Of a stretch of 64,000 nt of DNA, positions 25,896 through 34,452 are shown piece after piece. Where the stretch lies: the NCBI RefSeq assembly GCF_004745635.1, contig NZ_SRLB01000002.1, positions 62,001-126,000 on the forward strand, read 5' to 3'. The notes beneath the pieces are model-generated. The model did no database searches, was not told where the DNA came from, and was given only the letters and a program-made list of their open reading frames with translations. Each line of letters begins with the position of its first letter. The stretch's first letter is position 1. The position numbers were made by a program, and so were the translations under genes. The DNA comes from Methylobacterium nonmethylotrophicum. Its GTDB lineage: Bacteria; Pseudomonadota; Alphaproteobacteria; Rhizobiales; Beijerinckiaceae.

Positions 25896-26989
25896 GGGCA
25901 GGTCCTCTCGGAGATCAGGCCATTGGCGCGCAGGAGGTCGCGCCAGAGGGTGGGCGTGCCGAACGCCCCGGATTTGGACAGTACCGCGGTGCCGTCCCAC
26001 AGGCCGCCGCGCATGCGCGAGCGGGGCAGGCCCGGGGCGACCTGGCCGGTGACGACAAGGGCCTCGGTGCGGAGCGCCAGGCACAGGGCCTTCAGGGTCT
26101 CGCCGCCGGCGACGATCAGGGTGCCGGGGGGCGGCAGGGCGCGGGCGAGGCGCCCGAACGCGGCGGCGATGCGCTCCGCAGCCTCGGACCGGGCGAGCCC
26201 TGCGGGCAACGCGAGGCTGACGAGGGCGACGCCGTCGGCGCCGAGCCGGTCCGCGACCCGTGCGGCGTGCTCGCCCTCCGCCAGGACCAGCCGGTGCTCC
26301 GGGCAGAGCGCGAGCTGGCCTTCGGTCTCCGGCCGGTCCGAGCCGAACAGGCCGAGGACCGGGCCGCGCAGGGTCGCGTCGATTGGTGCGGGCGCCGTCC
26401 GGGCAAGCGCCCCCGCGAGGCCGCCGCTGCCGCACCACAGGACCGGCGCACCGGGGCCGAGCGCCGCGATCCGGTCGAGGTCGGACTCGTCCGCCGCGTC
26501 GTAGACGGCGACGCCGTCGATCAGCCCCTCGGACACCTCGGCCCGGCGGGCCGGCACGCCGGCCGCCCGCAGGGCCTCGGCGATGTCGCCCGAGACCGCC
26601 TCCCAGCCCTCGCCTGCGCGGGCGAGCTGGCGCCCATCGAGGGTGCGGCGGCCCTGATACGGGAAGGCGGGCGCCACGATCACGTGCCGCCACCCGCCCA
26701 GGCACGCGCCGAGCTCCGCCGCCCAGGGGCCGCGCAGCAGGCTGTCCACCTTCTTGAAGGCGATGCCGGCACCCGCCAGCATGGGTGCTGCATCGGACAC
26801 GATCCGGGCCGCCGCCTCGGCGTCCCGCTCGCGGGTGCCGGTGTCGAGGGCGAGGTTGGACGCGTCGGGCCGCGTCGCGCCCACCCATGCGACCTCGACC
26901 GGCCCGACGAGGCCGGTGAAGCCGGCGGCGGTATCGAGGGTGCCGGTGAGGTCGTCGGCGAGGAGGCGCAGGGTCGGCATGGCGATCAC
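25892..26989 (-). CDS. DUF1537 four-carbon sugar-acid kinase
   Basis: A 365-residue kinase of the DtnK/OtnK/DenK family. The N-terminal substrate domain carries RLLADDLTGTLDTAAGF and FKKVDSLLRGPWAAE; the C-terminal nucleotide domain has VAGGETLKALCLAL and LPRSRMRGGLWDG. It is shorter than the usual roughly 420 residues, mostly in the linker and nucleotide domain. Family members phosphorylate D-threonate, D-erythronate or 3-oxo-tetronates at C4 with ATP. The coupled PdxA2-like dehydrogenase points to D-threonate or D-erythronate as substrate. ATGA overlaps join it to both neighbours. Confidence 0.88.
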   Translation of the reverse strand: MIAMPTLRLLADDLTGTLDTAAGFTGLVGPVEVAWVGATRPDASNLALDTGTRERDAEAAARIVSDAAPMLAGAGIAFKKVDSLLRGPWAAELGACLGGWRHVIVAPAFPYQGRRTLDGRQLARAGEGWEAVSGDIAEALRAAGVPARRAEVSEGLIDGVAVYDAADESDLDRIAALGPGAPVLWCGSGGLAGALARTAPAPIDATLRGPVLGLFGSDRPETEGQLALCPEHRLVLAEGEHAARVADRLGADGVALVSLALPAGLARSEAAERIAAAFGRLARALPPPGTLIVAGGETLKALCLALRTEALVVTGQVAPGLPRSRMRGGLWDGTAVLSKSGAFGTPTLWRDLLRANGLISERTCP

Positions 26990-28308
26990 GCGCGGCCCGT
27001 GGCCAGGGCCGGGGTGGGCTCGCCGCCCGCGTCGTCGTCGCGAGCTTTCAAGGGCGCGATCTCGCCGACGATGAACAGGTAGGCGGCGGCCCCGACCAGG
27101 CTGAGGCAGCCCGCCACCGCGAGCGGGATCACGAACGAGCCCTTGGTGAGGCTGACCATCACGCCGGTGAAGGTGGTGAGCGCGATGCCGGCGAGGTTCG
27201 AGGCGAAGTTCTGGATGCCGCTGATCGAGGCGACGTGGGCCGGCGTCGGGGCGACGTCCCCCGGCAGGGTCCAGATGTTGGCGCCGGCAAAAGCCAGGCC
27301 CGAATAGGAGATGGCGAGCAGCGTCAGCGCCGCGAGGTCGCCCGGCACGAGGGGCGCCAGCGCCACCACCGAGGAGGCCAGCAGCCCGCCGACGAGGCAG
27401 GTCTTGCGCGCCCGGGTCAGGCTCCAGCCGCCCTTGTAGAGCCGGTCCGACAGGTAGCCACCGAGCCAGCCGGCGGGGATGGCGACGAGGCCGGGAAGCA
27501 GGCCCAGCGTGCCGAGCTTGGCGAGCGAGAAGCCGCGGGACTCGGTGAGGTAGGATGGGAACCAGGTGGTGTAGAAGTAGATGACGAAGTTCAGGCAGAA
27601 GAAGCCGATCATCATCCCCCAGATCGTGCGGTGCCGAAACAGCTCGGCGTAGCCGATCTTGCGGGCGCCGGTCGCCACGGCGTAGTCGGCCTCCAGCACC
27701 GCCTGCTGCTCAGGGGTGACGGCCGGGTGCCTGGCCGGGTCGCGGTAGACCAGGAACCACACCACCATCCACACGAGGCCGATGGCGCCGGTGACGAGGA
27801 AGGCCTCGCGCCAGCCGAAACTGGCGATCAGAAAGGCGACGAGCGGCAGGGTCATGGCCGAGCCGACCCGCGAGCCGCTGGCCCAGATGCCGGTGGCGAG
27901 CCCGCGCTCGGAGCGGCGGAACCAGAGCGCCGTGACCTTGGCGTTGACGGGATAGCAGAACGCCTCGCCGATGCCGAGGACGAGCCGGCAGGCGATGAGG
28001 GACGCGACCCCGCCCGCGAAGGCGGTGGCGAGCGTCGCCAACGACATGATCAGAGTCGCCACCGTGTAGGTGGCGCGGGAGCCGAAGCGGTCGATCAGCC
28101 AGCCGCCCGGCAGCTGCATCAGCACGTAGCTCCAGAAGAAGGCCGACAGGATCAGGCCCATCAGGGCCGGGTCGATGCCGTATTCCTTCTGGATCATCGG
28201 CACGGCGACGCCGAGATTGGCCCGGTCGATGTAGTTGATGGCCACCGCCAGGAAGCACATCAGCACGATGAGCCAGCGCTGCCGCGGCAGCGCGATCGGT
28301 CCGGTCAT
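26986..28308 (-). CDS. MFS transporter, anion:cation symporter (sugar-acid) type
   Basis: A 440-residue, 12-helix carrier. The start NYIDRANLGVAVPMIQKEYGID and PGGWLIDRFGSR between helices 2 and 3 are typical of the ACS subfamily, which imports galactonate, glucarate, hexuronates and tartrate with protons. It follows the FAD-linked oxidase by 22 bp and its stop overlaps the DUF1537 start. It is the likely importer of the sugar acid degraded by this operon. Confidence 0.92.
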   Translation of the reverse strand: MTGPIALPRQRWLIVLMCFLAVAINYIDRANLGVAVPMIQKEYGIDPALMGLILSAFFWSYVLMQLPGGWLIDRFGSRATYTVATLIMSLATLATAFAGGVASLIACRLVLGIGEAFCYPVNAKVTALWFRRSERGLATGIWASGSRVGSAMTLPLVAFLIASFGWREAFLVTGAIGLVWMVVWFLVYRDPARHPAVTPEQQAVLEADYAVATGARKIGYAELFRHRTIWGMMIGFFCLNFVIYFYTTWFPSYLTESRGFSLAKLGTLGLLPGLVAIPAGWLGGYLSDRLYKGGWSLTRARKTCLVGGLLASSVVALAPLVPGDLAALTLLAISYSGLAFAGANIWTLPGDVAPTPAHVASISGIQNFASNLAGIALTTFTGVMVSLTKGSFVIPLAVAGCLSLVGAAAYLFIVGEIAPLKARDDDAGGEPTPALATGRA

Positions 28309-28330
28309 GGTCGTTTCCCCAAAAAGGTCG

Positions 28331-29761
28331 TTATCGCTGGGCCAGGACCTTGCCCGGGTTCATCAGCCCGGCCGGGTCGAGCACGCCCTTGATCGCCCGC
28401 ATCAGGTCGAGCTCGAGCGGGTCGGTGACCCGGGCGAGCCGGCCGAGATTCGACTGGCCGATGCCGTGCTCGGCGCTGATCGCGCCGTTCTGCGCCCGGG
28501 TCTCGTCGTCCACCGCCTCGTTGATCAGGCGCACCACCCGCTCGGCCTCCGCCGGGTCCGTGACGCGGGCGGGGTCGACGAGCGCGACGACGTGAATGTT
28601 GCCGTCGCCGATATGGCCGTGCATCACCACCCGGGCATGCGGCACCGCCGCCAGGATCCGCCGCTCGACGCCGGTCACGAAGGCCGCCTGGCGGTCGAGG
28701 GGCACGGCGCTGTCGTGCGAGACCACGAAGCCGCTGCGCTTGTTGCCCTCCGAGACGCTGTGGCGGACCCGCCAGATGGCCTTCGCCTGCGCCTCGCTCG
28801 CCGCCACGATGGCGTCGGTGATCAGCTCCCGCTCCAGCGCGAGGCCCAGCGCCGCTTCGAGGGGCGCGCGCAGGTCGATGCCGGCGAGCGTGTCGGTGAG
28901 CTCGACGATCAGGTACCAGGGCGCGTCGAGGGGGAAGGGAATCGCGGTGTCCGGGCAGGTCGCGGCGATCGCCTCGATCTGGCCGCGCGACATGATCTCC
29001 AGGCTGGCGATCCGGTCGCCGACCTCGCCGCGCAGGAGGCCCATCAGGGCGATCGCCTGGTCGACGCTCTCCAGCATCGCGAGCGCCAGGGCCGAGGTGC
29101 GGGGCCGGGCGAACAGCTTGAGCACCGCCGCCGTGACGATGCCGAGCGTGCCCTCTGCCCCGATGAAGAGCTGCTTGAGGTCGTAGCCGGTATTGTCCTT
29201 CCGCAAAGCCCTGAGGCCGTTGAAGACCCGCCCGTCCGGCAGCACGGCCTCGATGCCGAGGACCAGTTCCCGGGTCGGGCCGTAGCGCAGGACCGCGGTG
29301 CCGCCGGCATTGGTGCCGATATTACCGCCGATCCGGCACGAGCCCTCGGCGCCGAGGCTCAAGGGAAACAGCCGGTCGGCGGCCTGCGCCGCGGACTGGA
29401 TGTCGGCGAGCACGCAGCCGGCCTCGACCGTGATGGTGTTGGCGAGCGGGCTGACCTCCCGGATGCGGCGCATCCGGTCGAGGCGGACGATCACGCTCGG
29501 CCGGCCGCCGGACGGCACTGCCGCGCCGCACAGGCCGGTATTGCCGCCCTGGGGCACGATGGCGACCCCGGCCTCGGCTGACAACCTGACAACCTTGGCG
29601 ACCTCAGGGGTCGAGCCGGGCCGCACCACCGCCAGGGCCTCGCCGCGATAGCGGCCGCGCCAGTCGACGGTGTAGGGCTCCTGGTCGTCCCCCGGCAGGA
29701 GGACGTTCGACCGGCCGAGCAGGGCGACGAGCCGGTCCGTCAATCCGCTGGCGTCCTGCAT
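28331..29761 (-). CDS. FAD-linked oxidase (D-2-hydroxyacid dehydrogenase, GlcD/DLD-like)
   Basis: A 476-residue flavoprotein with the PCMH-type FAD domain: AVVRPGSTPEVAKVVRLSAE, VPQGGNTGLCGA, and GAEGSCRIGGNIGTNAGGT. The FAD-oxidase C-terminal domain follows, with HGHIGDGNIHV and ISAEHGIG near the end. Relatives oxidise D-lactate, D-2-hydroxyglutarate or glycolate to 2-oxo acids, passing electrons to quinone or cytochrome. ATG 29761 is preceded by GGGAGGAA. It is the first gene of the nine-gene operon, behind the promoter at 29800-29847. Confidence 0.92.
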   Translation of the reverse strand: MQDASGLTDRLVALLGRSNVLLPGDDQEPYTVDWRGRYRGEALAVVRPGSTPEVAKVVRLSAEAGVAIVPQGGNTGLCGAAVPSGGRPSVIVRLDRMRRIREVSPLANTITVEAGCVLADIQSAAQAADRLFPLSLGAEGSCRIGGNIGTNAGGTAVLRYGPTRELVLGIEAVLPDGRVFNGLRALRKDNTGYDLKQLFIGAEGTLGIVTAAVLKLFARPRTSALALAMLESVDQAIALMGLLRGEVGDRIASLEIMSRGQIEAIAATCPDTAIPFPLDAPWYLIVELTDTLAGIDLRAPLEAALGLALERELITDAIVAASEAQAKAIWRVRHSVSEGNKRSGFVVSHDSAVPLDRQAAFVTGVERRILAAVPHARVVMHGHIGDGNIHVVALVDPARVTDPAEAERVVRLINEAVDDETRAQNGAISAEHGIGQSNLGRLARVTDPLELDLMRAIKGVLDPAGLMNPGKVLAQR

Positions 29762-29799
29762 GCCCGTTCCTCCCGCCTGGCGGCCGTACAAGCGACGAT

Positions 29800-29847
29800 T
29801 TGTTGTAAACTTGTTCTTGGGGTATGGGAGCTGGATGGGGTTGTCAA
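29800..29847 (-). promoter_or_regulatory. Predicted operon promoter with overlapping GntR-type operator
   Basis: On the minus strand a consensus TTGACA (29842-29847) is followed after 17 bases by the weak -10 TACCCC (29819-29824). An AT-rich motif, AACAAGTTTACAACAA (29800-29815), follows at the expected transcription start. The AACAAGT word recurs (as AACAAGC or AACAAGT) in the upstream region of the GntR gene at 30192, so this is a candidate repressor site. Confidence 0.5.
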
Positions 29848-29993
29848 GTGAGCGGGAGGTGAGCCGGCTGGTCCGACGGACGCGCACAGGGAGGACGTTT
29901 CGTGCCGCCTCGCGGACGACTGCAGGCAAGGCTCCGCGATCTATCGCGTCTTACAGCGTCTCGATTCGCACCGACGGATTCGACACCCGCCGC

Positions 29994-30128
29994 GTCATTC
30001 CGGAGCCGCGCAGCGGAGCCCGGAATCCAGAACCGCAAGATGTTCAGATAGAGCGGGGCGCATTCCGGTTCATCCTGCAGCACTTGAGTCTCTGGATTCC
30101 GGGCTCCGCTGCGCGGCCCCGGAATGAC
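29994..30128. repeat. Inverted-repeat element (GTCATTCCGG type)
   Basis: The arms GTCATTCCGGAGCCGCGCAG and CTGCGCGGCCCCGGAATGAC are near-perfect inverted copies. Second arms GGAGCCCGGAATCCAGA and TCTGGATTCCGGGCTCC match exactly. It lies between the oxidase promoter and the GntR stop in a 430 bp gap that otherwise holds no gene. The structure is like the element at 22593-22732, so both belong to one family of dispersed palindromes. Confidence 0.78.
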
Positions 30129-30191
30129 CCTCAGGGCTTCAACGCTGTCCGGGCCGTCGATCAGAACAAAGATAATCGATAGTAATTCAAA

Positions 30192-30938
30192 CTACAGCGA
30201 CAAATCCAACAACCGTCCCTCGAACAGCCGGTCGCGCGACGAGCAGATATGGCGGTGCATCCGGTCCCCCGCCGTCTCGGCCTCGCCGTCGCGGATCGCC
30301 GCGAAGATGGCGCGGTGCTCGTCGAGCACGCCCTGCAGGCCGGAATTGGGCCCGAGCAGCGCCAGGCCGTGGATCTTCATGCCGACGGCGATGTGCGACT
30401 GCAGGGCCTGGAGCGAGGCGCCGTAATAGTGGTTGTTCGAGGCTTCCGCGATGGCGAGGTGGAAGGCGAAGTCGGCGTCGTCGCGGTGCTGCTGCTGGCG
30501 CGTCGCGGTGCTCATCAGGTCGAGGGCGGCGCCGATGCGGGTCAGCGCGGCGGCGTTGCGCCGGAGCGCGGCGTAGCGGGCGGCCTCCGGCTCGATGGTG
30601 AGGCGGAACTCGTAGCAGCGCTGGATGTCGGCGATGCTCTCCACGGGCGCGTAGCCGAGGGCCGGGGCCCGGCCCTGAGCGCGCACGAAGCTGCCGGCGC
30701 CCTGCCGGGACACGATGACGTTCTCTCGCCGCAGCCGCTCGAGCGCCGCGCGGACCACCGGGCGCGAGACCTTGTAGCGCGCCGCGAGCTCGTGCTCGCT
30801 CGGCAGCTTCTGGTTCTCGGCATAGGTGCCGCCGGCGATCTCGGCGAGCAGGCCATGATAGACGCCGTCGGCCAGGCCCGACGGTCGCGCGGCACTGTCT
30901 GCTTCTGACTCGACGACGCCCTGAACGGCCGATGGCAT
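30192..30938 (-). CDS. GntR/FCD-family transcriptional regulator
   Basis: A 248-residue FadR-like regulator. The winged helix is at about residues 20-85 (KLPSEHELAARYKVSRPVVR, then RQGAGSFVRAQG) and the FCD ligand domain at 95-240 with DADFAFHLAIAEASNN. ATG 30938 is preceded by AGGGGA. The same strand and position upstream of the sugar-acid operon, plus AACAAG-type motifs in both upstream regions, suggest that it represses the operon and itself until a pathway acid is present. Confidence 0.9.
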   Translation of the reverse strand: MPSAVQGVVESEADSAARPSGLADGVYHGLLAEIAGGTYAENQKLPSEHELAARYKVSRPVVRAALERLRRENVIVSRQGAGSFVRAQGRAPALGYAPVESIADIQRCYEFRLTIEPEAARYAALRRNAAALTRIGAALDLMSTATRQQQHRDDADFAFHLAIAEASNNHYYGASLQALQSHIAVGMKIHGLALLGPNSGLQGVLDEHRAIFAAIRDGEAETAGDRMHRHICSSRDRLFEGRLLDLSL

Positions 30939-31139
30939 GAGGTCCCCTGGCTCTCCGACGCGGCGGCCGCGGCGGCCTGTCAACAAGTATGCCGCGATCC
31001 CGACAGTCGGCGCAAGCTTGTTAAATGTTGTCAGGCGACCTGTCGCGCGAGGCGGTCCGCCGCGGCCGGCACGATTCGTGCTGCACCGGCGCGTGCGTCC
31101 CGAACGTCGCACTGACCCCGGGGCGAGGAACGCCCTAAG
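30939..31139. promoter_or_regulatory. Divergent control region between GntR gene and thioesterase
   Basis: The region contains TGTCAACAAGTA (about 30978-30989) and AAGCTTGTTAAATGTTGTCA (about 31013-31032). On the minus strand these read as TACTTGTTGACA and as TGACAACATTTAACAAGCTT. The repeated CTTGTT/AACAAG words resemble the site at the sugar-acid operon promoter and probably mark autoregulation by the GntR protein. A minus-strand TTGCGC-18-CATACT pair could be the promoter (weak). Confidence 0.4.
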
Positions 31140-31610
31140 GTGACGCGCCGTCCCGGTCCTCTCTCGCGACTGACCCTGCCGATGTCCAGCACCCCGTCCG
31201 CTCCCCTGGCCGCCTGGGGTCCCCCGGTGATCCGCACCATCGCCATGCCGGCCGACACCAACCCGGCCGGCGACATCTTCGGCGGCTGGCTCATGGCGCA
31301 GATGGACCTCGCCGCCGGCAACGTCGCGGCGCGCCGCGCGCGGGGGCGCTGCGCCACGATCGCGGTCGAGGGCATGACCTTCCTGCAGCCGGTGGTGGTC
31401 GGCGACGAGGTCAGCCTCTACGCCCACATCGTGTCTGTGGGCCGCTCCTCGATCCGCATCCAGATCGAGGCGTGGCGCCGCGCCCGGGAGAGCGAGGAGA
31501 CCATCAAGGTCACGCAGGCGCTGTTCACCTTCGTGGCGATCGACGCGAACCGCCGCCCGCGCCCCGTGCCGCCGGACGTGCCCACGGCCGGGGCGTCTGG
31601 TCCGGCGTGA
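31140..31610 (+). CDS. Acyl-CoA thioesterase, YciA-like hotdog protein
   Basis: A 156-residue hotdog-fold protein. The family signature TIAMPADTNPAGDIFGGWLMAQMD (helix with the catalytic Asp/Asn pair) spans about 34-57, followed by the VEGMTFLQPVVVGDEVSLYAHI sheet. YciA-type enzymes hydrolyse short- to medium-chain acyl-CoAs to free acid and CoA in the cytoplasm. GTG 31140 is preceded by GAGGAA; ATG 31182 is an alternative that keeps the whole domain. It converges on the lyase gene and has no clear functional link to its neighbours. Confidence 0.87.
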   Translation: MTRRPGPLSRLTLPMSSTPSAPLAAWGPPVIRTIAMPADTNPAGDIFGGWLMAQMDLAAGNVAARRARGRCATIAVEGMTFLQPVVVGDEVSLYAHIVSVGRSSIRIQIEAWRRARESEETIKVTQALFTFVAIDANRRPRPVPPDVPTAGASGPA

Positions 31611-31666
31611 AGGTCCGGGGCCGCGACTCCGTCGGGCGATTCAGGGCGTCTCGGCGACGACCGTCG

Positions 31667-32533
31667 TCAACCGACCCGGTAGCGGGCCTCGCGGGCGTCC
31701 CAGGCGTCCTTGTCCACCGCCCGCTGGCGCTCCTCGAACGAGGCGAGGCGGTCGGCGACGCCCGCGAGCGAGCCGTCGCGCTTGAGCGCGCCGAGGACAT
31801 CGAACGAGGCCTTGAGCGCCGCCTGCAACGCCGCGTTGGCGTAGAGGACGATCGAGAAGCCCATCCCGGCCAGCGCCGCGCGGCCCGGATCGGGCGTGCG
31901 CCCGCCGAACACGATGTTGGCGACCTGGGGCACCGGCAGGTCGCGGGCGATGCGCGCCAGTTCCTCGGCGGAGACCGGCGCCTCCACGAAGGTCGCGTCG
32001 GCGCCCGCCTCGCTATAGGCCCGCGCCCGCGCGATCGCCCGGTCGAGATCCTCCACCGCCCTGGCATCGGTGCGGGCGATGATCTGCAGGTCGCCGTCGC
32101 GGCGGGCATCGACCGCGGCCTTGACCTTCTGCACCATCTCGTCGGCCGGGATGACGTCCTTGCCGGTGAAGTGGCCGCACTTCTTCGGGAAGACCTGGTC
32201 CTCGATCTGGATGCCGGCGGCGCCGGCCCGCTCGAGCAGTCGCACCGTGCGCACCATGTTGACGGCGTTGCCGAAGCCGGTATCGGCGTCGACGATGATC
32301 GGCAGGCTCACCGCGTCGGCCACGGCCGTCACCGTGCTCGCCACCTCCGTCACGGTGGTGAGCCCGATGTCGGGGGCGCCGAGATGCATGTTCGCGACCC
32401 CGGCCCCGGTCACGTAGACCGCCTCGAAGCCGAGATCCTCGATGACGCGGGCGAACAGCGCGTTGGCGGCGCCCGGCACGCTCACCGCCTCGCGGCGCGC
32501 CAGGATCGCTTTCAGGGTCTGGGTGGCTCGCAT
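31667..32533 (-). CDS. Isocitrate lyase/PEP mutase-family lyase
   Basis: A 288-residue TIM barrel of the PEP mutase/isocitrate lyase superfamily. It has VSVPGAANALFARVIEDLGF at the start, DADTGFGNA for Mg binding, and PKKCGHFTGK, the catalytic-loop motif of the C-C lyases. Candidates are 2,3-dimethylmalate lyase, methylisocitrate lyase or oxaloacetate decarboxylase. Its start lies 22 bp inside the 3' end of the GntR gene upstream, so the two are one unit, divergent from a TRAP transporter. Confidence 0.9.
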   Translation of the reverse strand: MRATQTLKAILARREAVSVPGAANALFARVIEDLGFEAVYVTGAGVANMHLGAPDIGLTTVTEVASTVTAVADAVSLPIIVDADTGFGNAVNMVRTVRLLERAGAAGIQIEDQVFPKKCGHFTGKDVIPADEMVQKVKAAVDARRDGDLQIIARTDARAVEDLDRAIARARAYSEAGADATFVEAPVSAEELARIARDLPVPQVANIVFGGRTPDPGRAALAGMGFSIVLYANAALQAALKASFDVLGALKRDGSLAGVADRLASFEERQRAVDKDAWDAREARYRVG

Positions 32534-33288
32534 GCGTGGCGTCCTCCTTCGGCTTCGCCGGCGGCGCCAGGCCCCTCCGGAAGCGCGATCCCGTACATCC
32601 GCGTCAGGTCCCCGGCGGCGTGCCCGATCAGCGCCGCCATCGCCCGGTGCGCCGCCTCCGGCGCGCGGGCGGCGATCGCCTCCATGACCCGGGCGTGCTC
32701 GGCGACCGCGCGGGGCCGGTGGTCGCCCGGGGCGGCCAGGGTGAAGCTGCGGCGCAGCACGACCTCGAACATCTGGGCAATCGGCCAGAAGAACTCGTTG
32801 CGGGTCGCCACGTGGATCGCCCGGTGGAAGGCGATGTCGGCCTCGATCCAGGCCTCGTTGCTCTCGGCGGCGGCGAGCCCCTGCGCGGCGGCGCGGATGC
32901 GGGCGATGTCCTCGGGGTTGCCGGCGCGCGCCGCGACGGCCGCCGCCATCGGCTCGACGGCCTGGCGCAGCTGAAACAGCTTGGCGAGGTAGGTGGCGGC
33001 GTCCGCCGTGTCGATCTGCCAGCGCAGCACGTCCGGGTCGAGCTGGTTCCACTGCTCGGGCGGGCGCACCCGCGTGCCGCTCCGCGGCCGCGCCGCCACC
33101 AGCCCCTTGCCGCTCAGGCTGCGGATGGCCTCCCGCACCACGGTGCGGCTGACGCCCAGCGTCGCGCACAGGCTCATCTCGGACGGGATCGCCGCGCCCG
33201 GGGCGATCTCGCCGCGCACGATGCGGGTGCCGAGGCGCTCGGCGACCTGAGCCTGGATGGTCCGCAAGGCCTGCGGATCGTCGCGCAT
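32512..33288 (-). CDS. GntR/FCD-family transcriptional regulator
   Basis: A 258-residue regulator with winged helix (IPSEMSLCATLGVSRTVVRE, GLVAARPRSGTRVRPP) and an FCD domain (EADIAFHRAIHVATRNEFFW). ATG 33288 aligns with the family start and is preceded by GAAGG. Its 3' end overlaps the lyase gene. It diverges from the TRAP operon across a 121 bp region, so it probably controls both arms in response to the transported hydroxy acid. Confidence 0.9.
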   Translation of the reverse strand: MRDDPQALRTIQAQVAERLGTRIVRGEIAPGAAIPSEMSLCATLGVSRTVVREAIRSLSGKGLVAARPRSGTRVRPPEQWNQLDPDVLRWQIDTADAATYLAKLFQLRQAVEPMAAAVAARAGNPEDIARIRAAAQGLAAAESNEAWIEADIAFHRAIHVATRNEFFWPIAQMFEVVLRRSFTLAAPGDHRPRAVAEHARVMEAIAARAPEAAHRAMAALIGHAAGDLTRMYGIALPEGPGAAGEAEGGRHACEPPRP

Positions 33289-33332
33289 CGTCGTGCCTTC
33301 ATACGGCGCATACCCGCCCCCGCGGGAGCGCG

Positions 33333-33362
33333 TTGCAAGCTCTAACAATCTAGTCATACAAT
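33333..33362 (+). promoter_or_regulatory. Predicted TRAP-operon promoter with possible GntR site
   Basis: TTGCAA (33333-33338) and TACAAT (33357-33362) are separated by 18 bases and lie 48 bp before the dctP start. The spacer holds an AT-rich repeat (AACAATCTAGTCATACAAT, two ACAAT words 13 bp apart) in an otherwise GC-rich region. This could be the operator of the divergent GntR gene. Confidence 0.5.
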
Positions 33363-33409
33363 ACGACCAAAGGGCGCGCCGGCCAAGGCAGCGCCGCGGG
33401 AGGACACCC

Positions 33410-34426
33410 ATGACCGCACTCGACCGCCGCAGCGTCCTGCGCGCCGCCGGAACCCTGGCGCTCGCCGCCCCCGCCCTGATCGGCCGGGCCGAGGCCGCGG
33501 CCTTGCGCCTGCGCCTGTCCTCCTCGCAGGCGAACGACCCGAAATTCGGCAACGGCCGGGTCTTCTACGACCGGCTGGTCGGCCAGCTGCGCCAGGACGG
33601 CCTCGACGGTCAGATCCAGGTCAGCTTCTTTCCCGACAACCAGCTCGGCCAGGAGATCGACGTCATTAACTCGGTCAAGCTCGGCGTGATCGACATGATG
33701 GTGTCGGGGTCTTCCATCGCGGCGAACGTCGTGCCGCTCGTCGGCACCTTCGACCTCGGCTACCTCTTCTCGAGCTTCGAGCAGCAGACGAAAGCCTTCG
33801 AGGCCGGCGCGGCGCGCCCGGTCGAGGAGGCGCTCCTGCGCGCCGGCGGCATCCGCATCATCGCCTGGGCCTACAATTTCGGCGCCCGCAGCGTGCTGTC
33901 GAAGAAGCCGGTGCGCACGCCTGAGGATTTGGCGGGCCAAAAGATCCGCACCCTGCCCAATCCGGTCATCACCGAGTGCCTGCGCCTGATGGGTGCGGCC
34001 GCCACCCCGCTCGCCTTCGGGGAGATCTACACCGCGCTCCAGGCCGGCGTCATCGACGGGCTCGAGCACGACCCGCCGACCATGGTGGCGAGCAAGTTCT
34101 ACGAGACGTCGAAGTTCTACTCGCTGACGCAGCACAACTTCTCGCCCCTGGCGCTCTACTTGAGCGACGCGACCTACAACCGGATGAACGCAGGCCTGCG
34201 CGACAAATTCCTCGAGGCGGCCAAGAAGGCAGCGGCCGAGACCCGCGCCCATGGCCTGGCGGTGGAGAAGGAGGCGCTCGCCCTCCTGCGCGACAAGGGC
34301 GTGACCGTCATCGCGTGCGAGCGCGAGGCGTTTCGCCAGCGGGTCGCGCCGCAGATGGAGGCGTTCCTGCGCAACCGGCCGGAGGCGAAGCCGGTCGTCG
34401 AGCAGATCCGCGCGACGGCTGCCTGA
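33410..34426 (+). CDS. dctP: TRAP transporter substrate-binding protein DctP
   Basis: A 338-residue periplasmic binding protein. A twin-arginine-like signal (LDRRSVLRAAGTLALAAPAL) is followed by LRLSSSQANDPKFGNG. The ligand-arginine region GQKIRTLPNPVITECLRLMGA and the GEIYTALQAGVIDGLEHDP block are diagnostic of DctP proteins. It binds a carboxylate and hands it to the fused membrane subunit encoded downstream. ATG 33410 is preceded by GGGAGGA. Confidence 0.93.
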   Translation: MTALDRRSVLRAAGTLALAAPALIGRAEAAALRLRLSSSQANDPKFGNGRVFYDRLVGQLRQDGLDGQIQVSFFPDNQLGQEIDVINSVKLGVIDMMVSGSSIAANVVPLVGTFDLGYLFSSFEQQTKAFEAGAARPVEEALLRAGGIRIIAWAYNFGARSVLSKKPVRTPEDLAGQKIRTLPNPVITECLRLMGAAATPLAFGEIYTALQAGVIDGLEHDPPTMVASKFYETSKFYSLTQHNFSPLALYLSDATYNRMNAGLRDKFLEAAKKAAAETRAHGLAVEKEALALLRDKGVTVIACEREAFRQRVAPQMEAFLRNRPEAKPVVEQIRATAA

Positions 34427-34452
34427 GACCCGGGCCTCAAGGATCGCCGCCG

